This document shows, one piece after another, positions 37,387-46,995 of a stretch of 64,000 nt of DNA. Every line of letters begins with the position of its first letter. The first letter of the stretch is position 1. Made by a program: the position numbers and the translations under genes. Below the pieces are notes generated by a model. The model was not told where the DNA came from, did not search any database, and saw only the letters and a program-made list of their open reading frames with translations. The stretch spans positions 1-64,000 of the forward strand of contig CALDUE010000031.1 in NCBI GenBank assembly GCA_937923485.1, in the 5' to 3' direction. The DNA is from an uncultured Saprospiraceae bacterium (lineage in GTDB: Bacteria; Bacteroidota; Bacteroidia; Chitinophagales; Saprospiraceae).

Positions 37387-37401
37387 TTTGGCGCCGCCAA
37401 A
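37387..37401. repeat. Short perfect dyad upstream of rplP
   Basis: TTTGGCG C CGCCAAA: 7-base arms with a single central base, 8 bases before the rplP start. Its half-site TTTGGCG is also the core of the 14-bp interspersed word. It could be an operator, a small RNA hairpin or chance. Confidence 0.45.
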
Positions 37402-37409
37402 CAACTGTC

Positions 37410-37829
37410 ATGCTACAGCCGAAACGTACTAAATACCGCAAGCAACAAAAAGGCCGCATTAAGGGTCTTGCACGCAGAGGGAGCACTATCTCTTTCGGCA
37501 GCTTCGGTTTAAAAACAATGGATGCAGGCCGCATCACCAACCGTCAGATCGAGTCCGCTCGTATCGCGATGACACGCTTCATGAAGCGTGAGGGTAAGGT
37601 GTGGATCCGAATATTTCCAGATAAGCCTATTACGAAGAAACCTCTCGAGGTTCGTATGGGTAAGGGTAAGGGTGCTGTAGACCACTATGTGGCATCAGTT
37701 AAGCCAGGACGAGTATTGTTCGAGCTTGATGGTGTTCCAGAAGAAGTAGCGGTCGAGGCTTTACGTCTTGCTGCTCAGAAACTCCCAGTTTTAACCAAAA
37801 CAGTCGTTCGTCCTGACCTTCGTCAGTAG
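37410..37829 (+). CDS. rplP: 50S ribosomal protein L16
   Basis: 139 residues: [63 protein letters not shown] blocks. Sits near the A-site tRNA elbow. The 82-base gap after rpsC holds a TATCTTCG box (one mismatch to TAnnTTTG), possibly an internal promoter, and a short dyad. Confidence 0.97.
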   Translation: MLQPKRTKYRKQQKGRIKGLARRGSTISFGSFGLKTMDAGRITNRQIESARIAMTRFMKREGKVWIRIFPDKPITKKPLEVRMGKGKGAVDHYVASVKPGRVLFELDGVPEEVAVEALRLAAQKLPVLTKTVVRPDLRQ

Positions 37830-37848
37830 AGCTGTACAACCAGAGATC

Positions 37849-38118
37849 ATGGCATCTAAGAAGTACCTCGAATTACAGGGTCACAGCGATGAGGACCTTA
37901 AAGTTGAGCTCACTAGCGCTCAGCGTGAGTACCAACAAATGCGCTTCGATAATTATACGAAGGGCATTGAAAGTGCAACGAAAATCCGTGAGCTGCGTCG
38001 AGATATCGCACGCTTGAACACTGAATTACGTCGCCGAGAATTAGCAACCCAAAACGAGGGAGCAGGACGTGCTGCAAAGCGTACACGTCGTGCCCGTCTT
38101 CTAGCAAAACAATCGTAA
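37849..38118 (+). CDS. rpmC: 50S ribosomal protein L29
   Basis: 89 residues, longer than the usual 60-70. The helical-hairpin core (DLKVELTSAQREYQQMRFDNYTKG, KIRELRRDIARLNTELRRREL) is followed by a basic C-terminal extension (GRAAKRTRRARLLAKQS). Binds near the exit tunnel with L23. Confidence 0.95.
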   Translation: MASKKYLELQGHSDEDLKVELTSAQREYQQMRFDNYTKGIESATKIRELRRDIARLNTELRRRELATQNEGAGRAAKRTRRARLLAKQS

Positions 38119-38124
38119 GCTGTT

Positions 38125-38409
38125 ATGGCCGATCAGACCACCACACCTGCGGTTGAAACCCGCAACCAACGCAAAACGCGTACAGGATTTGTCACTTCAA
38201 GTAAGAGAGACAAGACCATTACGGTTTCAGTAGAGCGTCGCATTCAGCACCCTCTCTACGGAAAGTTCATCAAGCGCCACAAGAAATTTACAGCGCATGA
38301 TGAAAAGAATGAAGCTAACGAGGGAGACCTTGTTACCATCATGGAGACTCGTCCATTAAGTAAAACAAAGCGCTGGCGTTTAGTCGAAGTGCTTGAGAAA
38401 GCAAAGTAA
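38125..38409 (+). CDS. rpsQ: 30S ribosomal protein S17
   Basis: 94 residues, OB fold: [45 protein letters not shown] split across the family core, then [20 protein letters not shown]. Six bases after rpmC. Confidence 0.96.
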   Translation: MADQTTTPAVETRNQRKTRTGFVTSSKRDKTITVSVERRIQHPLYGKFIKRHKKFTAHDEKNEANEGDLVTIMETRPLSKTKRWRLVEVLEKAK

Positions 38410-38451
38410 TTCACCCTCGCCGATCTTTTGATCTGCTAAAGAGAAACAGCA

Positions 38452-38817
38452 ATGATTCAACAAGAGTCCCGCCTACGGGTGGCAGATAACAGCGGAGCCA
38501 AGGAGGTTCTGTGTATCCGCGTGCTCGGTGGTTCGAAGCGTCGTTACGCTGGCGTTGGTGATACCATCGTCGTAAGTGTAAAAGACACTAGTCCAGGTGG
38601 AGTAAAGAAGGGTACGGTTTCAAAAGCCGTAATCGTTCGCACCAAAAAAGAAATTCGCCGTCGTGATGGTTCATACATCCGCTTTGATGACAATGCGGTT
38701 GTGCTACTTAGTGCATCAGATGAGCCTCGCGGTACACGCATATTTGGACCTGTGGCTCGTGAGCTACGTGAGAAGGATTACATGCGTATTGTTTCACTTG
38801 CCCCTGAGGTACTTTAA
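38452..38817 (+). CDS. rplN: 50S ribosomal protein L14
   Basis: 121 residues: [34 protein letters not shown] and the C-terminal [28 protein letters not shown]. Bridges to the 30S subunit and binds silencing factor RsfS. Normal length and order. Confidence 0.98.
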   Translation: MIQQESRLRVADNSGAKEVLCIRVLGGSKRRYAGVGDTIVVSVKDTSPGGVKKGTVSKAVIVRTKKEIRRRDGSYIRFDDNAVVLLSASDEPRGTRIFGPVARELREKDYMRIVSLAPEVL

Positions 38818-38829
38818 ACAGCATTTGTA

Positions 38830-39168
38830 ATGTCACGTCCAAAGCCAGAATTCAAGGCAAAGTTGAAGATCAAGAAAGGTGATACTGTAAAAGTTATCGC
38901 TGGTGCATCCCGAGGGGTGACTGGTGAAGTACTTGCAGTTCTCCCGAAAGAGAATCGCGCAATCGTAGAAGGAGCCAACATCCGCATCAAGCACCAGAAA
39001 GCTACAGAAGCTGACGCAGGTGGTCGTGTTGACAAGGCAATGCCACTTCATATTTCTAATCTCGCCCTTGTCGATCCGAAAAGTGGCGATATCACTCGGG
39101 TAGGTCGACGTGAGGAAGGCGGTAAGCTTGTCCGTTACGCGAAGAAATCCGGTCAAATCCTTTCGTAA
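38830..39168 (+). CDS. rplX: 50S ribosomal protein L24
   Basis: 112 residues with the KOW motif [23 protein letters not shown] and the following [36 protein letters not shown] stretch. An assembly initiator of the 50S. Its stop overlaps the rplE start (TAATG), implying coupled translation. Confidence 0.97.
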   Translation: MSRPKPEFKAKLKIKKGDTVKVIAGASRGVTGEVLAVLPKENRAIVEGANIRIKHQKATEADAGGRVDKAMPLHISNLALVDPKSGDITRVGRREEGGKLVRYAKKSGQILS

Positions 39169-39728
39169 TGAGCTACCAACCACGTCTCAAGACGAAGTAT
39201 CGTAACGAAGTTGTTCCTGCACTACAAGAAGAGTTTAACTATTCTTCTCCAATGCAGACGCCACGTCTCCTTAAGGTTTGTATTAACCAAGGAGTAGGTG
39301 ATGCTACACAAGACAAGAAATTGGTCGACATTGCTGTCGAGCAAATGACCCAAATTACAGGGCAAAAGGCAGTTGCAACTAGAGCGCGTCAGAGTATTTC
39401 TAACTTTAAGCTAAGAGAGGGAATGCCTATCGGAGCTAAGGTTACACTTCGCGGAGATCAGATGTACGAGTTTTTCGATCGTCTAGTATCTGTTGCTCTT
39501 CCTCGTGTTCGTGATTTCCGCGGTGTAAGCGACAAGGCCTTTGACGGTCGTGGCAACTACACCTTAGGTATTACGGAGCAAATCATTTTTCCAGAGATTG
39601 ATCTTGATAAGATCAGCAAGATTACTGGGATGGATATTAATATCGTTACTTCGGCAACCACAGATGCTGAGGCACTTTCTTTGCTTCGCGGCTTAGGAAT
39701 GCCTTTCCGTAACAGAAAAACAGACTAG
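39168..39728 (+). CDS. rplE: 50S ribosomal protein L5
   Basis: 186 residues: [52 protein letters not shown] covers the conserved first half, followed by [15 protein letters not shown] and [17 protein letters not shown]. Carries 5S rRNA with L18. Overlaps rplX by one base. Confidence 0.98.
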   Translation: MSYQPRLKTKYRNEVVPALQEEFNYSSPMQTPRLLKVCINQGVGDATQDKKLVDIAVEQMTQITGQKAVATRARQSISNFKLREGMPIGAKVTLRGDQMYEFFDRLVSVALPRVRDFRGVSDKAFDGRGNYTLGITEQIIFPEIDLDKISKITGMDINIVTSATTDAEALSLLRGLGMPFRNRKTD

Positions 39729-39732
39729 AATA

Positions 39733-40002
39733 ATGGCTAGAATTTCACTCATAGCTCGCGAAAAGAAACGCGCTAAGATGGTTGCTAAGTACGCTGCTAA
39801 GCGTCAGCAATACAAAGAGAATGGTCAGTGGGAAGAGCTTGATAAGCTACCACGCAATTCTAATCCTATCCGCTTGCACAACCGTTGTGGCCTCACTGGT
39901 CGTCCAAAAGGGTACATGCGTAAATTTGGAGTTTGTCGTGTAAAGTTCCGTGACCTTGCACTCAACGGTAAAATTCCTGGTATCACAAAAGCGAGCTGGT
40001 AA
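39733..40002 (+). CDS. rpsN: 30S ribosomal protein S14, zinc-free type
   Basis: 89 residues, the long C-minus form. The core [33 protein letters not shown] has only two Cys residues, instead of the two CxxC pairs of the short zinc-binding form. So it does not depend on zinc. Four bases after rplE. Confidence 0.97.
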   Translation: MARISLIAREKKRAKMVAKYAAKRQQYKENGQWEELDKLPRNSNPIRLHNRCGLTGRPKGYMRKFGVCRVKFRDLALNGKIPGITKASW

Positions 40003-40040
40003 GGTCCTTCACCGGATACCTCCAGACTCAAACAACACTC

Positions 40041-40445
40041 ATGGCAGTTACAGATCCAATCGGAGATTTTTTAACGCGCATTCGTAATGCACAACTCGCG
40101 GGTCACCGTGTAGTAGAAATCCCAAGCTCAGGCATCAAACGCAGTATAACTGAGATCCTCTATCGCAATGGTTATATCTACCGTTATCAGTTTGATGACA
40201 GTGTGAAGCCACAGTCGGTAATTCGTATCGCACTCAAGTATGATGCGGCTACTCGCAAGCCTATTATTCGCAAGCTAGAGCGTATCAGCAAGCCTGGTCT
40301 ACGCAAGTATGCAGGTGCACAGGATCTTCCACGTGTAATTAATGGTCTCGGTATCGCGATTGTCTCTACCTCAGATGGAGTCATGACTGATAAAGAGGCT
40401 CGTCGCAAAAACGTTGGTGGAGAGGTTCTCTGCCGCATTTACTAG
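40041..40445 (+). CDS. rpsH: 30S ribosomal protein S8
   Basis: 134 residues: MAVTDPIGDFLTRIRNAQLAGH at the start, RISKPGLRKYAGAQDLPRVINGLGIAIVSTSDGVMTD across the C-terminal 16S-binding domain. In E. coli S8 is the spc operon repressor; I did not find an obvious mimic of its binding helix upstream of rplE. Confidence 0.97.
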   Translation: MAVTDPIGDFLTRIRNAQLAGHRVVEIPSSGIKRSITEILYRNGYIYRYQFDDSVKPQSVIRIALKYDAATRKPIIRKLERISKPGLRKYAGAQDLPRVINGLGIAIVSTSDGVMTDKEARRKNVGGEVLCRIY

Positions 40446-40463
40446 TCCCTTAAATCCCAAATT

Positions 40464-41018
40464 ATGTCACGAATTGGAAACGCTCCGATTACGGTCCCAG
40501 CAGGGGTAACCATCGACATTTCTCCGGAAAACCTAGTAAAGGTTAAGGGGCCGAAAGGTGAGCTAATGCAACAGGTAGAGCCTGCGCTTAGTATCAAAAT
40601 CGACGATGGTACACTCACGGTATCTCGCCCAGATGACTCAAAGCATAACCGTTCAATGCACGGTCTTAGCCGTTCTTTGATTAATAACATGGTTGTCGGT
40701 GTAACTGAAGGTTACACGATTTCTCTTGAAGCGGTAGGTGTAGGTTATCGTGCATCTAACTCAGGCCAACTGCTTGAGCTTAGTCTTGGCTACTCTCACC
40801 CAATCCACTTTTTCATCCCTGAGGATATCAAGTTGGAGACAGTAACTGAAAAGAGTAAAGCTCCACGCATCAATCTTACTGGTATCGATAAACAACTTAT
40901 CGGTCACATTGCAGCGAAGATCCGTAGCTTTAGGCCACCTGAGCCTTACAAGGGTAAGGGAGTTCGCTTCGTCGGTGAGCAAATTCGCCGCAAGGCAGGT
41001 AAAACTGCAGCTAAGTAA
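40464..41018 (+). CDS. rplF: 50S ribosomal protein L6
   Basis: 184 residues, with MSRIGNAPITVPAGVTI, VKGPKGELMQ and the C-terminal signature RSFRPPEPYKGKGVRFVGEQIRRKAGK. Two duplicated RNA-binding domains near the sarcin-ricin loop. Normal length. Confidence 0.98.
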   Translation: MSRIGNAPITVPAGVTIDISPENLVKVKGPKGELMQQVEPALSIKIDDGTLTVSRPDDSKHNRSMHGLSRSLINNMVVGVTEGYTISLEAVGVGYRASNSGQLLELSLGYSHPIHFFIPEDIKLETVTEKSKAPRINLTGIDKQLIGHIAAKIRSFRPPEPYKGKGVRFVGEQIRRKAGKTAAK

Positions 41019-41066
41019 TCAATCTAAAACTCGGACGGTCAGCAATCGTCCAAAGCATATTTTCTC

Positions 41067-41420
41067 ATGCCGCTCAGCAAATCAGATCGTCGCCATCGTA
41101 TCCATAACAGGATACGTCGTAAGATTAAGGGCACTCCGGTGCGCCCACGTCTTGCCGTCTATCGCTCAAACAAGGCTATCTACTGCCAGCTCATTGATGA
41201 TTCAAAGGGTCTAACATTAGCTTCAGCTTCTTCTAATGAAGAAGGTGTGAGTTCTGAAGGAACCAAATCAGACGTAGCAAAGCAAGTAGGAATTCGTCTT
41301 GCTGAAAAAGCAAGCGCAGCTAACATCAGTACCGTCGTGTTCGATCGCGGTGGTTATCTTTTTCACGGACGAGTAAAAGCTCTAGCAGAGGGCGCTCGTG
41401 AGGGAGGCCTTAAATTCTAA
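41067..41420 (+). CDS. rplR: 50S ribosomal protein L18
   Basis: 117 residues: [38 protein letters not shown], then [27 protein letters not shown]. Binds 5S rRNA with L5. Two bases before rpsE. Confidence 0.97.
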   Translation: MPLSKSDRRHRIHNRIRRKIKGTPVRPRLAVYRSNKAIYCQLIDDSKGLTLASASSNEEGVSSEGTKSDVAKQVGIRLAEKASAANISTVVFDRGGYLFHGRVKALAEGAREGGLKF

Positions 41421-41422
41421 TC

Positions 41423-41965
41423 ATGGCAGGACGTAACGACCGTAAAGACCGCAATAAGGATCGCAACCGCGACCGTCAAGCTGATAGTGAGTTTTCCGAC
41501 AAGCTCGTAAACCTTAACCGTGTAAGTAAGGCTACCAAAGGTGGTCGTACTTTCAGCTTCGCTGCTCTTGTAGTAGTAGGAGATGGGAAAGGTCGTGTAG
41601 GGTACGGTCTTGGAAAAGCACGTGATGTTGCTGAGTGTATCCAGAAGGCTACAGAAGCAGCTAAGAAAAACCTTATTACTATTCCGCTCTTCAAGGGAAC
41701 TATTCCGCATGAGCAGTTAGGTAAATTCGGTGCTGGTAAAGTTCTTATCAAGCCAGCTTCTGCTGGTACTGGCGTTATCGCTGGAGGAGCTATGCGCCCT
41801 GTATTTGAGCTAGGTGGTGTACACGATGTACTTGCTAAGTCTCAAGGGTCTAGTAACCCGCAGAACGTTATCAAAGCGACCATTGACGCACTTACTAAGC
41901 TGCGTAGTCCAATGACCATTGCAAAGCAGCGTGGCATTTCTTTAAAGCAAGTTTTCGAAGGGTAA
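41423..41965 (+). CDS. rpsE: 30S ribosomal protein S5
   Basis: 180 residues with a charged N-terminal segment rich in Arg/Asp/Lys, then [44 protein letters not shown], the double-stranded RNA-binding part, and a C-terminal [16 protein letters not shown]. Involved in decoding fidelity. Confidence 0.97.
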   Translation: MAGRNDRKDRNKDRNRDRQADSEFSDKLVNLNRVSKATKGGRTFSFAALVVVGDGKGRVGYGLGKARDVAECIQKATEAAKKNLITIPLFKGTIPHEQLGKFGAGKVLIKPASAGTGVIAGGAMRPVFELGGVHDVLAKSQGSSNPQNVIKATIDALTKLRSPMTIAKQRGISLKQVFEG

Positions 41966-42002
41966 TCCTTTCTTAATCTATTTCCTTCGTCGATTCTCGG
42001 CG

Positions 42003-42016
42003 ACTTTCGTCAAAAC
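42003..42016 (-). repeat. Degenerate 14-mer, two mismatches (ACTTTCGTCAAAAC on plus)
   Basis: In the 67-base rpsE-rpmD spacer. Weak alone, but it is the third degenerate copy in a ribosomal spacer, alongside 33263 and 36112. Confidence 0.45.
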
Positions 42017-42032
42017 AGCAGACCCTACGATT

Positions 42033-42209
42033 ATGGCAAACGTCAAAATCACCCAAGTAAAAAGTGCAATTGATCGCCCAGTGCGTCAAAAGCGTACCTT
42101 GATCGCATTAGGTCTAAAAAAGGTTAATCAAACCGTCGAGCACGAAGACAATGACGTCATCCGTGGGATGATCGCCAAAGTTGATCACCTCGTTCGCGTC
42201 GAAGCCTAA
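42033..42209 (+). CDS. rpmD: 50S ribosomal protein L30
   Basis: Too short for the ORF track; I translated it by hand. It gives 58 residues beginning MANVKITQVKSAIDRPVRQK and continuing LIALGLKKVNQTVEHEDN to HLVRVEA, the whole of L30. It sits between rpsE and rplO as in most spc operons. Confidence 0.95.
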   Translation: MANVKITQVKSAIDRPVRQKRTLIALGLKKVNQTVEHEDNDVIRGMIAKVDHLVRVEA

Positions 42210-42230
42210 GCCCTTAAATCTAACTGACCC

Positions 42231-42677
42231 ATGGATCTTAGTAATCTAAAACCAGCAAAAGGCTCTGTTCGCTCACGTAAGCGTATTGGACGTGGAATTG
42301 GTAGTGGCTACGGTCGCACCTCTGGTCGCGGTCATAAGGGCGCAAAGAGTCGCTCAGGCTACAAGAGTAAGCGTGGATTTGAAGGTGGCCAGATGCCACT
42401 TCAGATGCGCCTACCTAAGCGTGGCTTCAAAAGTCCTAACCGCGTTGAATATGTTGGCCTGAATGTTGGACAACTGCAACAATTCGCTGATAAGTACTCT
42501 CTTTCTGAGATTACAATCGAAAATCTTCGCGATAACGGTATCATTCGCAAGACTGATCTCGTTAAAGTTCTCGGAACCGGTGAGATAACTACTTCGCTAC
42601 AGGTCAAGGTCAACAAGACTAGCGCCAAAGCAAAAGAGCTCATTGAGGCCGCTGGCGGTTCGCTAGAATTAATTTAG
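42231..42677 (+). CDS. rplO: 50S ribosomal protein L15
   Basis: 148 residues: MDLSNLKPAKGSVRSRKRIGRGIGSGYGRTSGRGHKGAKSRSGYKSKRGFEGGQMPLQMRLPKRGF is the conserved Gly/Arg-rich N-terminal arm, given here as separate visible blocks; the C-terminal domain ends KELIEAAGGSLELI. Late-assembling 50S protein, 75 bases before secY. Confidence 0.97.
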   Translation: MDLSNLKPAKGSVRSRKRIGRGIGSGYGRTSGRGHKGAKSRSGYKSKRGFEGGQMPLQMRLPKRGFKSPNRVEYVGLNVGQLQQFADKYSLSEITIENLRDNGIIRKTDLVKVLGTGEITTSLQVKVNKTSAKAKELIEAAGGSLELI

Positions 42678-42752
42678 CCCGCCCCACCTACCGAAGTCGC
42701 GTCACTTCGGTAAGTGTGTTAGACTCTGACGTAGCCACGCACTTCGCCACAC

Positions 42753-44123
42753 ATGAAAAAGTTCTTCTCAACCATCCAGAATATCTGGAAGATAGACGAG
42801 CTCCGAAATCGTATTCTCTTTACGCTGGGGCTTCTCTTTATCTACCGTGTTGGTAGTTTCATCGTCTTACCAGGCGTCATTCCTTCTGTATTGAAGCAGA
42901 CTGCTTCTGAAGGGAACGGTCTTCTAGGTTTGATCAACATCTTTACTGGTGGTGCATTCAATCAGGGAGCCATTTTCGCATTGGGTATCATGCCGTATAT
43001 CACGGCATCGATCATCATCCAGTTGTTGGGATTTGCTGTCCCATACTTTAAGAAGCTTCAGAGCAAGGAAGGAGAGAGTGGTCGTAAGCGATTAACTCAA
43101 ATTACTCGCTTACTAACGATAGCAATTACGCTAGTTCAAGGTGGTGCTTACCTCACTTACCTTACTTCACAAGGTGCAATCGACCCTCACGTTGGTTCTG
43201 GCTTATTCTACTTTGCGGGACTTATTATCCTCTCTGCAGGAACTATTTTCGCTATGTGGCTCGGTGAAAAGATCACTGATCGTGGTATCGGAAACGGTGT
43301 ATCTCTTTTGATCACTGTTGGAATCATAGCATCCTTGCCACTAGCCTTTACTGCGGAGTTCACCAAGCGCGCTAGTGAAGGTGGATTTTTCATCTTCGCA
43401 ATCGAGCTTGCAGCACTTTTCGCTGTAGTAATGGTTACTGTACTCATTGTGCAAGGAATCCGTAAGATTCCAGTACAATACGTTCAGCGTATGGTTGGTC
43501 GTGGATCTGCAGACATCAATCCTTCAGCGGCTTCTGATAGTATTCCAATCAAGGTTATTGCCGCAGGTGTAATGCCGATCATCTTCGCTCAGGCATTGAT
43601 GTTTCTTCCTTCTACCTTGGCCCAAGGCTTAGGAGGAGAAGGTGGAGTGCTTCAAGGAGCAGAATGGTTGAATAGTATTACTGACCCAACATCATTCTGG
43701 TACAACTTCATTCAGTTCCTGCTCGTAGTGATTTTCACCTACGTCTACACAGCACTGATTGTAGATCCGCAACAATATTCAGAGTATCTAAAGTCTCGTA
43801 ACGGCTTCATTCCTGGCGTGAAGCCAGGAAAGCCTACTGCGGATTTCATCGACACGGTAACAACTAGAATTACGCTTCCAGGATCTATCGCTCTCGGTTT
43901 GATTGCAATCCTCCCTGGAATCGCTTCAAGTTTACTCGGTATTGATTTTGGATTTGCACTGTTCTTTGGTGGAACTTCACTCTTGATCATGGTTGCTGTA
44001 GTACTCGATACTCTGCAACAGATTGAAAGCTATCTACTGATGCGCCGCTACGATGGACTAGTTAAGTCTGGTCGCGTACAAGGCAAGCAAAGTACAATGC
44101 AGCAGATTGGATCCACTATTTAA
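42753..44123 (+). CDS. secY: Preprotein translocase subunit SecY
   Basis: Ten-helix channel subunit of the SecYEG translocon, 456 residues. Visible blocks are FIYRVGSFIVLPGV (first helix), FNQGAIFALGIMPYITASIIIQLL (plug and helix 2), WLGEKITDRGIGNGVSLLI, and RGSADINPSAASDSIPIKVIAAGVMPIIFA. It supplies the inner-membrane export step for the signal-peptide-bearing T9SS and Por proteins elsewhere in the window. Confidence 0.98.
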   Translation: MKKFFSTIQNIWKIDELRNRILFTLGLLFIYRVGSFIVLPGVIPSVLKQTASEGNGLLGLINIFTGGAFNQGAIFALGIMPYITASIIIQLLGFAVPYFKKLQSKEGESGRKRLTQITRLLTIAITLVQGGAYLTYLTSQGAIDPHVGSGLFYFAGLIILSAGTIFAMWLGEKITDRGIGNGVSLLITVGIIASLPLAFTAEFTKRASEGGFFIFAIELAALFAVVMVTVLIVQGIRKIPVQYVQRMVGRGSADINPSAASDSIPIKVIAAGVMPIIFAQALMFLPSTLAQGLGGEGGVLQGAEWLNSITDPTSFWYNFIQFLLVVIFTYVYTALIVDPQQYSEYLKSRNGFIPGVKPGKPTADFIDTVTTRITLPGSIALGLIAILPGIASSLLGIDFGFALFFGGTSLLIMVAVVLDTLQQIESYLLMRRYDGLVKSGRVQGKQSTMQQIGSTI

Positions 44124-44156
44124 TCTCTTTGTCGTCTCATAGCTTGATGTAAGAAC

Positions 44157-44999
44157 ATGGCAAGGAACAAGACTATCTTTCATAAATCGCATGCCGAGAT
44201 TGAGGCTATGCGAGAAAGCAATCTACTTGTCAGCAAAACATTAGCTTACTTAGGTACACTACTTAAGCCTGGCGTTACAGGCACTGAGTTAGATGCTAAG
44301 GCAGAAGAGTTTATAAGAGATAATGGAGCAGTCCCTTCCTTTAAGGGGCTTTATGGGTGTCCTAGCTCGATTCTCACTAGCGTAAATGAATGCGTAGTTC
44401 ATGGTTTGCCTACAGATAAGCCTTTCGTAGAGACAGATTTAGTTTCGATCGATTGTGGAGCCTATCTAAATGGTTTTCATGGTGATTCAGCTTATACCTA
44501 CGCTTTCATTGGAGTGGGGGAGGATGCCATGGATGTTCTTGAGGCCACTAACCAGTCTTTGTATATCGGAATAGAGCGCGCGCGAGTAGGCAACCGTATT
44601 GGAGATATCAGTTGGGCAATTCAAAATTTCATCGAACGTGAATGTGGCTATGCTGTAGTTCGCGAACTCACGGGACATGGAATTGGCCGTGAATTCCACG
44701 AAGCCCCCGAAGTTGCAAACTACGGACGTCGTAATTCTGGACCGATTATTAAGCCCGGTCTGGTTATCGCTATCGAACCGATGGTAAATACCAAAAGTCG
44801 GCATATCGCAACTCTTCCTGATGGATGGACGATTGTGGCAAAGGATGGCAGAGCGACTGCACACTTTGAGCACTCAGTAGCTGTTACACGTAACGGTCCT
44901 GATATATTAAGTGATCATTCCTTTGTAGAGCAGACTGTAAAAGAGAATCCACACCTTCATGATCCAGTAGCTTCAAAACTATATGAAGGTGGAGTGTAA
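44157..44999 (+). CDS. map: Type I methionine aminopeptidase
   Basis: Removes the N-terminal Met from new proteins. All five metal ligands are visible: two Asp in [19 protein letters not shown], His in [12 protein letters not shown], Glu in IAIEPMVN and Glu in AHFEHSVAV. Length 280, slightly longer than the E. coli enzyme. It sits between secY and infA, a common place in spc operons. Confidence 0.97.
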   Translation: MARNKTIFHKSHAEIEAMRESNLLVSKTLAYLGTLLKPGVTGTELDAKAEEFIRDNGAVPSFKGLYGCPSSILTSVNECVVHGLPTDKPFVETDLVSIDCGAYLNGFHGDSAYTYAFIGVGEDAMDVLEATNQSLYIGIERARVGNRIGDISWAIQNFIERECGYAVVRELTGHGIGREFHEAPEVANYGRRNSGPIIKPGLVIAIEPMVNTKSRHIATLPDGWTIVAKDGRATAHFEHSVAVTRNGPDILSDHSFVEQTVKENPHLHDPVASKLYEGGV

Positions 45000-45029
45000 A
45001 AAGAGCTTCGTGCTTTGCAGAAATTATAC

Positions 45030-45037
45030 TATCTTTG
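45030..45037 (+). promoter_or_regulatory. Candidate internal promoter (-7 TATCTTTG) before infA
   Basis: An exact TAnnTTTG match 18 bases before the infA ATG, in the short map-infA gap. No TTG is at the ideal distance; the nearest upstream TTTG is only 12 bases away. It may give extra transcription of infA-rpmJ-rpsM-rpsK-rpsD-rpoA. Confidence 0.5.
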
Positions 45038-45055
45038 CACCCCGAAACTCTAAAA

Positions 45056-45274
45056 ATGGCTAAGCAAGGTTTGATCAAGCAGGATGGTGTCATCGAAGAG
45101 GCGCTGTCGAACGCAATGTTCAGAGTGCGCCTAGAAAACGACCACCAACTCGTTGCAACTATTTCTGGAAAAATGCGCATGCACTACATACGTATTCTAC
45201 CAGGTGATCGGGTAGCAGTAGAAATGTCTCCTTACGATTTATCGCGAGGGCGCATCACTTACCGTTACAAATAA
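45056..45274 (+). CDS. infA: Translation initiation factor IF-1
   Basis: The track starts at a TTG (45035). The ATG at 45056 gives the canonical 72-residue protein [20 protein letters not shown], with the S1-like OB fold ([49 protein letters not shown] as successive blocks). Blocks the A site during initiation. Confidence 0.97.
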   Translation: MAKQGLIKQDGVIEEALSNAMFRVRLENDHQLVATISGKMRMHYIRILPGDRVAVEMSPYDLSRGRITYRYK

Positions 45275-45294
45275 TTCAATTAAAAACGACCGAA

Positions 45295-45411
45295 ATGAAA
45301 GTTCGAGCGTCAGTTAAAAAGCGGTCAGCAGACTGCAAGATCGTTCGCCGTAAGGGGAAGGTTTACATCATCAACAAGAAGAACCCTAAGTTCAAGCAGC
45401 GTCAAGGCTAG
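45295..45411 (+). CDS. rpmJ: 50S ribosomal protein L36, zinc-free type
   Basis: Hand-translated and too short for the track: 38 residues, [19 protein letters not shown]... ending FKQRQG. Only one Cys remains of the usual zinc-binding CxxC-C-H set, so this is the C-minus form typical of Bacteroidota. Lies between infA and rpsM. Confidence 0.95.
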   Translation: MKVRASVKKRSADCKIVRRKGKVYIINKKNPKFKQRQG

Positions 45412-45434
45412 CGAGAGCTTAAAGATTCCTATCT

Positions 45435-45812
45435 ATGGCTAGAATATCTGGAGTTGATCTACCACGACGCAAGCGTGGAATTATTGGGTTAACCTACATC
45501 TACGGTGTTGGACGAACACGTGCGAAAGAGATTCTCGATCGCGCTGAAGTTGACGTGCACACAAAAATCGAAGATTGGACGGAAGAAAATGTTCGTACAA
45601 TCACGCTCATCATTCAGAACGATTACACCGTTGAAGGTGAATTGCGCTCTGAGGTCCAGATGAGTATCAAGCGTTTGATGGATATTGTATCCAACAGGGG
45701 TTTGCGTCATCGCCGTGGTCTACCACTAAGAGGACAACGCACACGTACTAACGCTCGTACCCGTAAGGGACGTCGTAAGACAGTTGCAAACAAGAAGAAA
45801 GTTACTAAGTAA
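45435..45812 (+). CDS. rpsM: 30S ribosomal protein S13
   Basis: 125 residues: [34 protein letters not shown], the H2TH-like core, and the C-terminal [25 protein letters not shown] tail that reaches the P-site tRNA. First gene of the alpha section. Confidence 0.98.
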   Translation: MARISGVDLPRRKRGIIGLTYIYGVGRTRAKEILDRAEVDVHTKIEDWTEENVRTITLIIQNDYTVEGELRSEVQMSIKRLMDIVSNRGLRHRRGLPLRGQRTRTNARTRKGRRKTVANKKKVTK

Positions 45813-45848
45813 TCCGAGGCTGAGATCGCCCGCTAAGCATCATTCGCA

Positions 45849-46238
45849 ATGGCAAAAGCCAAGAAAACCGCAAAGAAGCGGAAGGTCAACGTTGAGCCGG
45901 AAGGCTACCTATACGTCAAGGCCTCGTTTAACAACATCATCATTTCACTCACTAACAAGAAAGGTGACGTGATCAGCTGGGGTACTGCTGGTAAAGCAGG
46001 ATTCCGCGGTTCTAAGAAGAACACGCCGTATGCTGCTCAGGTCGCTGCGTCAGAAGCTGCTAAAACAGCCTATGATCTTGGAATGCGCACAGCGCAAGTG
46101 TTTGTAAAAGGACCTGGTTCTGGACGCGAGTCTGCTATCCGCGCTGTTGACCAGGCGGGTATTAAGATTACTCGTATTCAAGACATCACTCCAATTCCTC
46201 ACAACGGGTGCCGCCCACCAAAGCGTCGTCGCGTTTAA
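45849..46238 (+). CDS. rpsK: 30S ribosomal protein S11
   Basis: 129 residues: a basic start ([13 protein letters not shown]), [23 protein letters not shown], and the C-terminal [20 protein letters not shown] and [18 protein letters not shown]. Platform protein next to the Shine-Dalgarno cleft. Confidence 0.98.
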   Translation: MAKAKKTAKKRKVNVEPEGYLYVKASFNNIIISLTNKKGDVISWGTAGKAGFRGSKKNTPYAAQVAASEAAKTAYDLGMRTAQVFVKGPGSGRESAIRAVDQAGIKITRIQDITPIPHNGCRPPKRRRV

Positions 46239-46263
46239 TCGCGTCAGCTTAAACTGATATCTT

Positions 46264-46878
46264 ATGGCTCGTTATACCGGACCTACTACAAAGAAAGCGC
46301 GTGCACTTGGTGAGGCGATTTTCGGCTACGATCGTGCGTTTGAAAAGCGTAAGTACAAGCCAGGACAACACGGCAACACTCGTCGCCGTCGTCGTCAGAG
46401 CTCTGACTACTCGTTGCAGCTTACTGAGAAGCAAAAAGCAAAGTACACTTACGGTGTACTTGAGCGTCAGTTTCGTAACACCTTCGCAACAGCAGTTGCA
46501 GCTCGTGGCGTAACTGGTGAGAACTTGCTTCAATTACTTGAAGCACGTCTTGACAACACAGTTTACCGTCTTGGTATTGCTCCAACTCGTCGCGCTGCAC
46601 GTCAGCTCGTGAGCCACAAGCATGTGATGGTAAATGGAAACCTAAGTTATGCTCCTAGCACTCAATTGAAGCCAGGTGATGTAGTTTCCGTACGTCCAAA
46701 GTCTCAAGGACTTGACGTTGTACGTAACTCTGTTGCTTCAGCGTCAGATGTACGTAAGCACGGTTGGTTAGAGATGAATACTGACCGTATGGAAGGTACA
46801 TTCATGGCTTACCCAACGCGTGATCAGATTCCAGAAAAAATTAATGAGCAGTTGATCGTCGAGCTTTACTCGAAATAA
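46264..46878 (+). CDS. rpsD: 30S ribosomal protein S4, zinc-free type
   Basis: 204 residues. The N-terminus [19 protein letters not shown] has no zinc-binding Cys cluster. The S4 RNA-binding domain [34 protein letters not shown] is intact. In E. coli S4 represses the alpha operon; two hairpins follow it here before rpoA. Confidence 0.98.
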   Translation: MARYTGPTTKKARALGEAIFGYDRAFEKRKYKPGQHGNTRRRRRQSSDYSLQLTEKQKAKYTYGVLERQFRNTFATAVAARGVTGENLLQLLEARLDNTVYRLGIAPTRRAARQLVSHKHVMVNGNLSYAPSTQLKPGDVVSVRPKSQGLDVVRNSVASASDVRKHGWLEMNTDRMEGTFMAYPTRDQIPEKINEQLIVELYSK

Positions 46879-46903
46879 ACGATCTCCAAGCTCACCACTC
46901 ATT

Positions 46904-46931
46904 AGCCGAGGCCTGTTTGCAGGCCTCGGCT
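46904..46931 (+). promoter_or_regulatory. GC-rich hairpin in the rpsD-rpoA spacer
   Basis: AGCCGAGGCCTG pairs perfectly with CAGGCCTCGGCT across TTTG (12-bp stem). No T tract follows, so it is a stable RNA structure or processing site rather than a simple terminator. Confidence 0.75.
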
Positions 46932-46953
46932 ACTTGTGTAAAATGAACCCCCT

Positions 46954-46970
46954 GGCCGAAAGGCCTTTTT
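46954..46970 (+). terminator. Short GAAA-loop hairpin with T tract before rpoA (attenuator-like)
   Basis: GGCC-GAAA-GGCC followed by TTTTT, 25 bases before the rpoA start. The stem is only 4 bp but the tetraloop is stabilising; partial attenuation between rpsD and rpoA is plausible. Confidence 0.5.
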
Positions 46971-46995
46971 CCCTCCTCCACGAAAGCTACGGTCT

